NCBI GenBank assembly: GCA_026388445.1
Contig: JAPLJU010000240.1
Coordinates: 1-9,381 of the forward strand
Length of the DNA: 9,381 nt
Direction of reading: 5' to 3'
Source: Deltaproteobacteria bacterium
GTDB lineage: Bacteria > Desulfobacterota > Syntrophia > Syntrophales > UBA2192
How positions within the stretch are numbered: the stretch's first letter is position 1; every line of letters begins with the position of its first letter. The position numbers were made by a program, and so were the translations under genes. Shown here piece by piece: positions 1 through 6,424 of this stretch. The notes under the pieces are model-generated. The model made no database searches. It was given only the letters and a program-made list of their open reading frames with translations, and was not told the origin of the DNA.

Positions 1-1
1 G

Positions 2-562
2 AGGCTGGAGGGCGGTGAAGTCCTGAAGGGCAGGGCGGTTGTTATCGCGACGGAGGGACCGGAGACTGCCCATCTTCTCGGCGAGAAGGAGATCCCGCCA
101 TCCCGGGGCATGACGGGCCTTTATTTTGCCTGCGAGAAACCGCCGATCCCGGAGCCGCTTCTCGTGCTCAACGCAGAGGGGAGCGAACCCGTGAACAACC
201 TCTGCGTGCCGAGTCTTGTTTCACCCTCCTATGCGCCGCGCGGTCAGCATCTCGTGGCGGCGACGATTATCGGAAAACGTGAAGAGGGTGACGGGGCCCT
301 CGAGGCATTGGTGAGGCCACAGCTCCAAAGCTGGTTTGGGCCCGGTGTTGAAGAGTGGCGCCTCCTTCGCATCTACCGCATACCCCATGCCCTTCCCGTG
401 CAGTCTCCTCCTGTGCCGGATCCCACGGCACCGCATGTGGAGGTCTCGCCATGGCTTTTCACCTGCGGGGAATACCGCAACGTCGCCTCCCTGCAGTGGG
501 CCATGGTGTCGGGACGGCGCGCCGCCGAGGCGGTGATCCAGGCACTGGAACAGCCGTTGTGA
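2..562 (+). CDS. FAD-dependent oxidoreductase, amine oxidase / desaturase type (C-terminal part)
   Basis: The reading frame is open from base 2, so the N-terminal FAD-binding GxGxxG part lies outside the window; 186 residues and a TGA stop remain. The visible part fits the flavin-containing amine oxidase family (protoporphyrinogen oxidase / phytoene desaturase-like): a strand ending VVIAT, a mid-domain with LLVLNAEGSEPVNNL, and the C-terminal FAD-contacting block near the end (LFTCGEYRNVASLQWAMVSG followed by RRAAEAV). The GE/GD-x-SxxGAxxSGRRAAE pattern closes the FAD site in this superfamily. Expected role is FAD-dependent oxidation of an amine, carotenoid-like or similar hydrophobic substrate; the substrate cannot be read from this half. 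An ATG at 110 exists but lies inside the continuous frame and is not the real start. The gene converges with the lytic transglycosylase gene across a 278-base gap. Confidence 0.8.
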   Translation, partial: RLEGGEVLKGRAVVIATEGPETAHLLGEKEIPPSRGMTGLYFACEKPPIPEPLLVLNAEGSEPVNNLCVPSLVSPSYAPRGQHLVAATIIGKREEGDGALEALVRPQLQSWFGPGVEEWRLLRIYRIPHALPVQSPPVPDPTAPHVEVSPWLFTCGEYRNVASLQWAMVSGRRAAEAVIQALEQPL

Positions 563-840
563 GTTGTGAGATGAAACTCGTTTTACTTTTGCAGGCGGCT
601 GCCACCTGGTTCATGGTCGCCCAGGGGTATTGTCGTTCTCTGGATGATCGTCGAGGCGGCATGACATCCTGAATTCTCACCTGTAATTTTTTTACCCGTC
701 CCGTGGATGAAGAGACCCGCCTCATCCGGCATTTAATCTATCTATTTGATTTTATTGATTATTTATTTATAAGAAGAGAAAGAAGAGACCCTTTGGCGCC
801 CTTTTGCGGGTCTAGAAGACATATTCAGAAGAGAAAGAAC
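563..840. other. convergent intergenic region with weak hairpins and a 13-base direct repeat
   Basis: This region lies between the ends of two convergent genes. Apart from the doubtful 33-aa ORF it holds two inverted repeats: GGATGA at 705-710 with TCATCC at 722-727, and AGACCC at 786-791 with GGGTCT at 808-813. Either could serve as a transcription stop, but neither is followed by a clean T-run. A 13-base direct repeat, AGAAGAGAAAGAA, occurs at 772-784 and 827-839, flanking the second hairpin. The stretch from about 730 to 780 is strongly AT-rich. Confidence 0.35.
571..672 (+). CDS. possible 33-aa hydrophobic peptide ORF
   Basis: A short ORF begins with ATG eight bases after the oxidoreductase stop and ends at TGA. 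It starts MKLVLLLQAAATWFMVAQG and so looks like a bare signal peptide or a small membrane peptide; the remaining residues are polar (RSLDDRRGG). A purine-rich GTGAG abuts the ATG, which is too close for a good ribosome binding site. There is no homology I recognise. It could be a small downstream cistron of the oxidoreductase, or chance. Low confidence. Confidence 0.18.
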   Translation: MKLVLLLQAAATWFMVAQGYCRSLDDRRGGMTS

Positions 841-1446
841 TTAGAGTTCCGGAAACGAGGACAGGTTATTCTGGTACTGCCTCAGGACTTCCTTCACGTA
901 GCGTGTGTTGGGGCTTGGATTCTTCGAACGTTCTTCCCTTGCCCTGTTATGGCCCACATTGTAGGCATGGATCATATGCTTTGCGTCATCGAAGCCCCGG
1001 TTGTTCAGCCACGACAGATAGTAGACGCCTAACTTGATGTTGTAATCAGGCTCGTGCAGGTCTTCCTCATCGGTGAATGTGATCCCCACATCCTTGGACA
1101 GGAACTCGGCCAGGATGGGTCGGATCTGCATGATGCCCCTTGCCCCCCTAGTCGACACGGCGTCATGGTCGTAGTTGCTCTCGGCTTCCATGATGGCCAG
1201 CACGAGGCGATAATCGACGTCATGCTCTCGTGATGCTTCGTAGAGCGTGTTCGCGGTCAGCTGGAGCTGGTCTTCGGGCATCTTCGCGTTTTTGAGTTTC
1301 AGGTGCTGGGTGATCTGCCGAACGATCATGTCACGGCAGTAAAAATCGTCAAAAAGGGCCTCGGGTACAACGCGACCTGGGTACACGAGGAGAAAAATGA
1401 CGAAGGCCAGCACACACAACATTATGAATATCTTTGGTTTTTTCAT
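841..1446 (-). CDS. membrane-anchored lytic transglycosylase (SLT domain)
   Basis: 201 residues. This enzyme cleaves the MurNAc-GlcNAc bond of peptidoglycan to leave 1,6-anhydroMurNAc, outside the inner membrane. Residues 5-22 (IFIMLCVLAFVIFLLV) form one N-terminal hydrophobic segment, either a signal anchor or an uncleaved signal. The SLT fold (goose-lysozyme-like) occupies about 68-190. The catalytic glutamate is E89 in the ESNYD motif; GIMQI is at 104-108 and AYN at 161-163, all hallmark positions of Slt70/MltE-type enzymes. I chose the ATG at 1446 over the one at 1482 because GGAGG followed by seven bases precedes it, and the hydrophobic segment then begins right after MKKPK. It is a single-domain, short member without LysM or other cell-wall-binding modules. 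No partner gene lies adjacent. The 5' leader could reach back into the gap up to the promoter near 1810-1838. Confidence 0.88.
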   Translation of the reverse strand: MKKPKIFIMLCVLAFVIFLLVYPGRVVPEALFDDFYCRDMIVRQITQHLKLKNAKMPEDQLQLTANTLYEASREHDVDYRLVLAIMEAESNYDHDAVSTRGARGIMQIRPILAEFLSKDVGITFTDEEDLHEPDYNIKLGVYYLSWLNNRGFDDAKHMIHAYNVGHNRAREERSKNPSPNTRYVKEVLRQYQNNLSSFPEL

Positions 1447-1809
1447 CTTTTTCCCTCCATAATCCATGTTCATTCTATCCACCTTACACTGAGAGACGCT
1501 CCTCTCGTTTACAAGAATCCCGCGAATAAGAATTGTTTGAATTAATTAAGGCGGCTGGGGTGGGATAAAACTATGAATGGGTTATTTATGGTTTTTTCAG
1601 TGACGGAAATTCATCCTCACAATCAGGGTAACGCAGATTTTTAAACATCAGCGTGCTTGGTGCCGTATTTAAGGTAGCCTCTATACACTATCCTGTCAAG
1701 TTTTTCAATAGCCCCACCCTTCAGCAGAAACTTTTTTATGAATCCATGAGTTCATCCCGGGCAGGAAGAGGCCTCTTCAAGATATTTCTACATCTTGTAT
1801 TTTGGTCGA

Positions 1810-1838
1810 ATGATACCCCAATATGTTGTATCTGTCAA
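1810..1838 (-). promoter_or_regulatory. sigma70-like promoter, minus strand
   Basis: Read on the minus strand, TTGACA (1838-1833) and TATCAT (1815-1810) are separated by exactly 17 bases. The -35 box is perfect and the -10 box matches 4 of 6 consensus bases, including the key TA and final T. Predicted initiation is near 1803. It points towards the transglycosylase gene about 360 bases away, so it either gives a long leader or drives a small RNA in the gap. This is sequence match only. Confidence 0.4.
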
Positions 1839-1902
1839 GCATTTTTATTGATCGTTAAAAGCACGGCCAGTCAAGGGCTCCGTCATTTTTGCATGCTGGA
1901 TC

Positions 1903-1931
1903 CCTTGGGCGCCAAGGCTAAAATTTTTTTT
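1903..1931 (+). terminator. possible intrinsic terminator
   Basis: CCTTGG (1903-1908) pairs with CCAAGG (1912-1917) around a 3-base loop GCG. A run of eight T follows at 1924-1931, separated from the stem by CTAAAA. The displaced T-run and the lack of a plus-strand gene upstream lower confidence. Confidence 0.25.
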
Positions 1932-2065
1932 ACACCCTGGAGAGAGGAGAGGCATGTGGTCTTCGATCGGCCGCTTCTAAAGCCGCTGAGACGATGGAAA
2001 TTTCGGTCACAATATCGAGTTATTCATAATGATTACAAGTATTTATATAAATTATCGGTCGTATT

Positions 2066-2527
2066 TCAGCCGATTTCGGGCATGAGGGTCCACCGGATGA
2101 ACCAGTCCTTCTGCCCCGGGTCCCGATCAAGACAGACGATCCCGCCGTTCTGGAAGCGGACAACCCTCTTGCCGGTAGAACCGGTGACGAGATAGGCAGT
2201 CAGGCTCTCCATGAAGGGCAGGTGCCCCACGAACATCACAGGGTCCTTTTCTGAGAGACCGGCGGCGAATGTGATGACGTCGTCCAGGGGGTCCATGCCC
2301 CTCGTTACTTCGATGCCGCCGGCAGGTTTTAGATAAAAAGGCATGATTTCGGCTGTTTCCCGGGCCCGAACCTTGCCGCTGTGCCTGATCAGGACGGGCC
2401 TGATGCAGGATGCCATTGCGACCCCGGCGATCCGCTCCACCGTCGCCTTACCCTCTTCGGAGAGGGGCGGATCAGGGCTTGCCTCCTTCGGCAGGGCTTT
2501 CCCGTGCTGGACAAGAAATATGGCCAT
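2066..2527 (-). CDS. SixA-type histidine phosphatase (phosphohistidine phosphatase family)
   Basis: 153 residues, the usual length for SixA, a small histidine-phosphatase-superfamily enzyme that removes phosphate from phosphohistidine (in E. coli on HPt domains / PTS proteins). The N-terminal catalytic motif reads LVQHGKA (residues 5-11), with H8 as the phosphate-accepting histidine. The usual arginine of RHG is replaced by Q7. The mid-domain SGKVRARETAE (50-60) matches the SixA SxxxRAxQTAE block, and VGHLPFME (100-107) carries the second catalytic histidine H102. AGAGG sits eight bases before the ATG. It is the last gene of a three-gene minus-strand operon, 11 bases after the DUF763 gene. 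The substrate is unknown; an atypical family member or a reduced activity cannot be excluded because of the R to Q change. Confidence 0.85.
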   Translation of the reverse strand: MAIFLVQHGKALPKEASPDPPLSEEGKATVERIAGVAMASCIRPVLIRHSGKVRARETAEIMPFYLKPAGGIEVTRGMDPLDDVITFAAGLSEKDPVMFVGHLPFMESLTAYLVTGSTGKRVVRFQNGGIVCLDRDPGQKDWFIRWTLMPEIG

Positions 2528-2538
2528 GGAAATTCCTC

Positions 2539-3624
2539 TCAGGGCTCATTTTTCCCGCCGCAGAAGGCCTTCAGCCTTTCAAAAGCCCGTTTTTTCTCGG
2601 AATGACCAATCTTAGCCGAGTGTAGAAGCTCTTCGAGGAAAATAATTGAACGGTCATAGGTTTCCCGGTCCACCGGATAGGGGTGACCATCCTTGCCGCC
2701 GTGGGCGAAACTGAAGTGGGCGGGATCCCGGAATGACCGCTTCGCGCCATAGATGAGTTCGGCCATGAGGGAAAGGGCCCTCAAGGTCTTCGGGCCAACC
2801 CCGCGGAGTCCCAGGAGGTTCTCGAAACCATCGGGCTGCTCCTCGTAGGTCCTGAGCAGGATCCTGTGGAAATACTCAGGGCCGATCAGGTCGGGGGTCA
2901 CATCATGCCGTGCCGGCAGTTCCAGGGTCTGGATTTTTTTGAACTCCCCGATGACCCTGTCCGGGTGTTCGATGGAGATTTCGGCGGACGCCCGGCGGTT
3001 TTCCTCCCCCTCGCGGGCGACGAGGTTCAGGGTGAGGGCCTTCTTCTCGCAGCAGACGGCCTGGTGGGGCTCACAGACGAAATCGACCTCGTCGAGGCCA
3101 AGCCAGTGGTAGCGCCGGGCGTAGCGGTTTTCATCGTTCAGGCCCTGCTGGACGACGGCCCACCTGCCGTCCCGGTCGAAGAAGAAGACGTGGTGATAGA
3201 GCTGGTAACCGTCCTGGACGGCAGCGCTGTCAACCTTTGCCGACATCCTGCTTGCGTAGACGAGGGGTTCCGGGTCCGTGGTGATATGCTTTCCGTACTC
3301 GAGGATCTCGTCGGGAGTCCTGCGTGACATCCGCCCTTTCCCACCGGCGACAAAGAAACCGATCTCCTGTTCCATCCCCCTGATGCCTTCCTTGAGGGCG
3401 CCGCAGGCCGTGGTGGTGAGTCCGCTGCTGTGCCAGTCGAAGCCCAGCACGCACCCGAAAGCCTGGAACCAGAAAGGGTCGGACAGGTGCCTCAGGAGTT
3501 CGGCGGAACCGAAGTCGTAGAGGATGAGACGGGTGAGCTCCCCGGCGAGGTGCTTCATCCGGCCAAAGAGCCAGGCAGGGGCCTTTCCTCCGTGGAGGGG
3601 TAGATTTGCGATTCCCGTTTTCAC
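2539..3624 (-). CDS. DUF763 family protein with helix-hairpin-helix motif
   Basis: 361 residues starting at GTG; the start codon overlaps the stop of the upstream gene (GTGA), and AAGGGG lies about eight bases before it. The N-terminus TGIANLPLHGGKAPAWLFGR is the signature of DUF763 (PF05559), a family known mainly from archaea, thermophiles and anaerobes and without an established function. Conserved-looking blocks are YDFGSAELLRHLSDPFWFQA (36-55), YHHVFFFDRDGRWAVVQQG (143-161) and HGGKDGHPYPVDR (308-320). LLGLRGVGPKTLRALSL (270-286) is a helix-hairpin-helix of the kind that contacts DNA backbone in glycosylases and repair nucleases, so a nucleic-acid role is inferred. There is no transmembrane segment or signal peptide, so it is cytoplasmic. 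Tight translational coupling with the small upstream protein and a downstream SixA phosphatase suggests co-expression. Confidence 0.9.
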   Translation of the reverse strand: MKTGIANLPLHGGKAPAWLFGRMKHLAGELTRLILYDFGSAELLRHLSDPFWFQAFGCVLGFDWHSSGLTTTACGALKEGIRGMEQEIGFFVAGGKGRMSRRTPDEILEYGKHITTDPEPLVYASRMSAKVDSAAVQDGYQLYHHVFFFDRDGRWAVVQQGLNDENRYARRYHWLGLDEVDFVCEPHQAVCCEKKALTLNLVAREGEENRRASAEISIEHPDRVIGEFKKIQTLELPARHDVTPDLIGPEYFHRILLRTYEEQPDGFENLLGLRGVGPKTLRALSLMAELIYGAKRSFRDPAHFSFAHGGKDGHPYPVDRETYDRSIIFLEELLHSAKIGHSEKKRAFERLKAFCGGKNEP

Positions 3625-3890
3625 GGCTGGTTCCCCTTCGTGGGCTTCTCCATCTCGTCCGCATAGGCCGCATCGACGAGGTTCAAGAAGGTATCATAAT
3701 TGTCTTTTGCGGCCCTGAACTGACCTGCTGTCATCAGATCCGGGAACTCTTCGTGGAACTGGCCGATCAGTCTTTCCATTTCGTTCTGCGCGAAGATGAG
3801 ATCGGTCAGGTGGTCTGTTGTGAGGTTCTCTTTTATCATGTGGGCGAGAATGCGAATCTGCTTGATCATCTCGAACCGGGTCATTTTCAT
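3621..3890 (-). CDS. small helical hypothetical protein, first gene of DUF763 operon
   Basis: About 89 residues (MKMTRFEMIKQIRILAHMIK onward), acidic and predicted almost wholly helical (NEMERLIGQFHEEF, AKDNYDTFLNLVDAAY). There is no signal peptide, membrane segment or cysteine motif. I do not recognise the family. I chose the ATG at 3890 because GGAGG lies 11 bases upstream; an in-frame ATG at 3908 would add six residues (MEDPLP) but has no ribosome binding site. Its stop TGA overlaps the GTG start of DUF763, which indicates translational coupling and probably a common process. The 80-base interval to the EamA gene probably holds the operon promoter, but I see no clear -35/-10 pair. Confidence 0.7.
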   Translation of the reverse strand: MKMTRFEMIKQIRILAHMIKENLTTDHLTDLIFAQNEMERLIGQFHEEFPDLMTAGQFRAAKDNYDTFLNLVDAAYADEMEKPTKGNQP

Positions 3891-3970
3891 CGGCAGGGGA
3901 TCCTCCATACGGGATTTAGTGTAGATTACATCAGCTTCGTCTGTGGTTCAAGGTTCGATCGGCCATTCCC

Positions 3971-4408
3971 TCAGCTCTGCTTGATGAGAATGATCCCGAG
4001 CACCGTCATGACGATCCCGACGACACGCTGCAGAGAAAAGCTCTCACCGAGAACAAGAAAAGCAAGCAGCGCCGTAATGAGCGGGTAGGAGGCCGTGATG
4101 GGAACGACCTGAGACATCATCCCGCTTTTGAGGACATAGAAGTAGGTCCACATGGCAACGAGCCCTGCCATGATGCCGCTTCCGGCGAAGAGGGCGAGAT
4201 TTTTCGGAGAGACCCTGACAAGCTCACTGTACCGGCCGGAGAAGAGAAAGACGACGGCGAGGACAATAACGACGGCTGCGCTGCGGAGAAAGACACCGAT
4301 GAGGGGATCAACCTCCCGGAGGCCGACCTTTTCCATGAGGGGCGTGGTCCCCCAGAGCAGCATGGTAATAACCAGAAGGGCAATATTGAGAATTTCAGCT
4401 TGAGCCAT
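3971..4408 (-). CDS. EamA/DMT family membrane protein, single-domain (half-size)
   Basis: 145 residues with five hydrophobic segments (about 6-24, 40-58, 74-96, 100-120, 123-142). The EamA-type motif LLWGTTPLMEKVGL lies near the N-terminus and a final segment VVGIVMTVLGIILI near the end. Most drug/metabolite transporters carry two EamA domains (10 segments). This one has a single domain, as in the short COG2510-like proteins, so it would have to work as a dimer. Substrate unknown; inner membrane. The start at 4408 is favoured by GAGGAGG nine bases upstream; the ATG at 4426 is part of that ribosome binding site region. Only three bases separate GAGGAGG from the end of the RAYT element, so the original promoter region appears to have been displaced by the insertion. 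Confidence 0.82.
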   Translation of the reverse strand: MAQAEILNIALLVITMLLWGTTPLMEKVGLREVDPLIGVFLRSAAVVIVLAVVFLFSGRYSELVRVSPKNLALFAGSGIMAGLVAMWTYFYVLKSGMMSQVVPITASYPLITALLAFLVLGESFSLQRVVGIVMTVLGIILIKQS

Positions 4409-4426
4409 ATCAGGATACCTCCTCAT

Positions 4427-4451
4427 GGGGTCAGGCTTGACATTTTGACAT
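4427..4451 (+). repeat. left terminal inverted repeat of RAYT element
   Basis: It begins GGGGTCAGGCTTGACATT and is the exact reverse complement of 5418-5442. It contains the imperfect palindrome GTCAGGCTTGAC and a tandem TTGACATT TTGACATT. It is a REP-like end and a possible hairpin recognition site for the transposase. Confidence 0.8.
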
Positions 4452-4462
4452 TTGGTTTGATG

Positions 4463-5398
4463 TCATAGCAAATTTCTCTTCAATTTTTCCATAATGTCCT
4501 TTGAATATTTATCCTTTTTTGCTTTTTCAGCAAACATGGTTGCTGCCCTGCTCAACCCCGAGACATCCCTTTTAAGTCTTCTGCTCAAATCGGTGAGCTT
4601 CAGGGTGTTTGATTCACGCACCAACCAGCTCAAGATCGCACGGGCGCTCGCAGTCTTTCGACTCTTTCCCGTCGTTACCATATCGGTCTCTTTTATTTTG
4701 AAGTGTCGACAAACCTGACGGATGATTTTTTCGATATCCGGAGATTTAGCGGTCTTCTGGTTGGCCTTTTCCAGAGTTGCTTCAAGGAATCTGTCATCCC
4801 CCAGGATGCGCCCCTCGGCGGTTCCGTGATGGAATTCGATCCTTCGACTTTCGCCGAGTCCTTCGTACAAAAATTTCTTGTATCGTTTTCTGGCAAGGTT
4901 CCGGTTGTCCGAAAATTGCGAGAGAACCCAATCTGTAGTGAACCAGGAATGCTTGATCTCATCAGTATAGGAGTTATCGCTGCTCCATGGATAATGTTCG
5001 GGAAGAGACACAAGACCGGCTCGAACTGGGTTTAGGTGGATATAGCGGATAAGCTCCAGAAGGTAGGAATCAGCGTCGATCACAATTGCCTTGTATCGCC
5101 CTTGAAATACGTGACCCGACTTTTCGTGTTTTCGATTAATCCACAAGGTATAGCGCTGGCTCAAATTCTGAATGATTCGAGACAGAGGTATCTCGCCCAC
5201 TTGAATCACAAGGTGCACGTGATTAGGCATAAGGCAGAATGCGTGGATACGGTGGGCATATCGTTTTTGACCCTCTTCGATCAGGCGGTAGAATCGTAAA
5301 AAATCCTGATCCTCTTGGAAGACATTCTGCCCTGCGTTTCCACGCAGCATGACATGATAGACAGCCCCCGGGAAATGGATGCGAGGTTTGCGAGCCAT
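4463..5398 (-). CDS. REP-associated tyrosine transposase (Y1_Tnp / HUH) with DnaA-like C-terminal domain
   Basis: 311 residues, intact. RAYTs are single-strand HUH transposases that cut at REP hairpins through a covalent tyrosine-DNA link. The N-terminal signature MARKPRIHFPGAVYHVMLRG is typical. CLMPNHVHLVIQ (55-66) carries the HUH histidines H60 and H62. GRYKAIVID lies at 100-108, and LIRYIHLNPVRAG (116-128) contains Y119, the probable nucleophile. Residues about 221-290 (IEKIIRQVCRHF, then SRKTASARAILSWLVRES, then LTDLSRRLKRDVSGLSRA) resemble the helix-turn-helix of DnaA domain IV, a fusion seen in some long RAYTs that would add DNA binding. There is no obvious Shine-Dalgarno. The right inverted repeat supplies a TTGACA -35 box with TATGCA 16 bases on, so the element may carry its own weak promoter. 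Confidence 0.93.
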   Translation of the reverse strand: MARKPRIHFPGAVYHVMLRGNAGQNVFQEDQDFLRFYRLIEEGQKRYAHRIHAFCLMPNHVHLVIQVGEIPLSRIIQNLSQRYTLWINRKHEKSGHVFQGRYKAIVIDADSYLLELIRYIHLNPVRAGLVSLPEHYPWSSDNSYTDEIKHSWFTTDWVLSQFSDNRNLARKRYKKFLYEGLGESRRIEFHHGTAEGRILGDDRFLEATLEKANQKTAKSPDIEKIIRQVCRHFKIKETDMVTTGKSRKTASARAILSWLVRESNTLKLTDLSRRLKRDVSGLSRAATMFAEKAKKDKYSKDIMEKLKRNLL

Positions 5399-5417
5399 GG
5401 AAATTGCATATCATAGA

Positions 5418-5442
5418 ATGTCAAAATGTCAAGCCTGACCCC
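5418..5442 (-). repeat. right terminal inverted repeat of RAYT element
   Basis: Perfect 25-base inverted copy of 4427-4451. Read towards the transposase gene it contains TTGACA, which may serve as the -35 box of the transposase promoter. Confidence 0.8.
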
Positions 5443-5464
5443 GAGTTTATGACCCCGAGTTTAT
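5437..5464 (+). repeat. 14-base tandem duplication at the right end of the RAYT element
   Basis: GACCCCGAGTTTAT occurs twice in a row (5437-5450 and 5451-5464). The first copy begins inside the right inverted repeat, so the six outermost element bases are repeated outside the element together with eight flanking bases. Confidence 0.85.
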
Positions 5465-5572
5465 ACGGAAATGGAGAAAAAAGGTTTTGCCGGTCCCCTC
5501 ATTCTGGCAAATGTGTTGCATTGATTCGGTCTGTTAAAGCCTGTAAGGCATAAAGATCATAGGTGAGGTCTT

Positions 5573-6424
5573 ATGAAAAAAAGTTCGAGTTTATTGAGAT
5601 TAATGCTTGGAATGGGCTGGATTATCACGATGGCGATGGGCCTGGCAGCCGGTCCGGCGATTGGCCAGGTCTGCAGCGTGAAACCCGGCGGCGTCGTCAA
5701 GGAGTACCACACGGGCGACAACGGCTCAGTCCAGGGGTGGACGGAGAGGGAATACGATGACCAGGGCCGCCGGATTCGGGAGACAAGAAAAGACGGAAAC
5801 GGAAATATCATCCGTTCGAGGGAATTGGCCTATGACAAAGCCGGCCGGGTGACGAAGTCCGTCGATAAAGATTCAAAGGGGAACATCGTTTATCACCAGG
5901 AGCGCTTGTACAATGAAAACGGCAAATTGCTCAAAGATTATACCGAAGAAAGCGGCAGGATCACCCTCTGGACGGAATACGCCTATGACGAAAAGGGAAC
6001 CCTGACGAGAGAGATCAACAGGGATCTTTCCGGGTCAGTCGTTAAAATGTTTGATTACGACACGGGATGGAATCTTAAGAAGGATGTAAAAGATGCAGAC
6101 CACTTCAAGGCCTTTTACATCAACTTCAAATCCTCTAAAAAGTTCCAGCGCGATCACACGCGGTTTCCCCTGGAGGTCTTCATTTATAAGGATGGTGAGG
6201 ATGCGGAGACTGCCCAGAGGAAGAAGATTTCGAGGAAGGAGTGGAAGTTCACCGACTTCAATCCCAGAGACTGGGACATCGCCATCATGAAGACGGCTCA
6301 GGACAGCCCCGATGAATCCACCCTGAGACTGAAGGGGAAAGATAATCGCGTTCTGGTTTACTACAAATTCAGAAAGATCGACGCGAAGTGGTACCTCGTC
6401 CAGATCGAGGATGTCAGCAGTTAA
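5573..6424 (+). CDS. secreted protein with YD-like tandem repeats
   Basis: 283 residues. The N-terminus MKKSSSLLRL followed by a hydrophobic stretch to about residue 28 and AIG-QV is a Sec signal peptide, so the protein is periplasmic or secreted. Residues about 57-165 contain four imperfect repeats of about 25 residues, each opening with E-x-x-YD-x-x-G (EREYDDQGRRIRE, RELAYDKAGRVTK, ERLYNENGKLLKD, TEYAYDEKGTLTR) and followed by a DxxGNI turn. This is the YD/Rhs-type beta-hairpin repeat pattern, here very short and without an Rhs core or toxin tip. The C-terminal part (180-283) is a separate alpha/beta region ending KWYLVQIEDVSS. AGGTGA six bases before the ATG sets the start. It stands alone on the plus strand, just right of the RAYT element. 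Function unknown; carbohydrate or envelope binding is possible. Confidence 0.72.
   Translation: MKKSSSLLRLMLGMGWIITMAMGLAAGPAIGQVCSVKPGGVVKEYHTGDNGSVQGWTEREYDDQGRRIRETRKDGNGNIIRSRELAYDKAGRVTKSVDKDSKGNIVYHQERLYNENGKLLKDYTEESGRITLWTEYAYDEKGTLTREINRDLSGSVVKMFDYDTGWNLKKDVKDADHFKAFYINFKSSKKFQRDHTRFPLEVFIYKDGEDAETAQRKKISRKEWKFTDFNPRDWDIAIMKTAQDSPDESTLRLKGKDNRVLVYYKFRKIDAKWYLVQIEDVSS

Larger units (their letters stand above)
1447..2065. other. 619-base gap without a convincing gene
   Basis: No ORF here has a credible start and family. Contents seen: a small hairpin GAGAG/CTCTC at 1491-1506 just upstream of the transglycosylase; a coding-like minus-strand remnant ending at a stop at 1641; a 14-bp perfect palindrome GAAGAGGCCTCTTC at 1765-1778; a strong promoter-like pair at 1810-1838 on the minus strand; and a hairpin plus T-run at 1903-1931. 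It may be a decayed gene or insertion remnant, or it may host a small RNA. Confidence 0.4.
4427..5442 (-). mobile_element. RAYT element bounded by 25-bp perfect inverted repeats
   Basis: A compact unit of about 1.0 kb with one gene, a REP-associated tyrosine transposase. The gene stop lies 11 bases inside the left repeat and its start 19 bases inside the right repeat. The outer 25 bases at 4427-4451 are an exact reverse complement of 5418-5442, and sequence similarity between the ends stops sharply at the outer G/C run. No target duplication is visible, as expected for Y1 HUH elements. Confidence 0.75.

Noticed and set aside
703..1032. 109-codon plus-strand ORF
   Set aside because: It is mostly antisense to the lytic transglycosylase, with low-complexity AT-rich sequence at its start.
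1671..1699. Second minus-strand promoter with TTGACA at 1699-1694
   Set aside because: The -35 is perfect, but the hexamer 17 bases on is TACCTT, too far from a -10 consensus to call.
1653..2195. 180-codon plus-strand ORF in the gap
   Set aside because: No ribosome binding site, no family resemblance, atypical composition, and its last 130 bases are antisense to the well-supported SixA gene.
2866..3327. 153-codon plus-strand ORF inside DUF763
   Set aside because: It is antisense to a strongly recognised family; a codon-bias shadow.
3606..4088. 160-codon plus-strand ORF across the small protein and EamA end
   Set aside because: It is antisense to two minus-strand genes with better starts and recognisable features.
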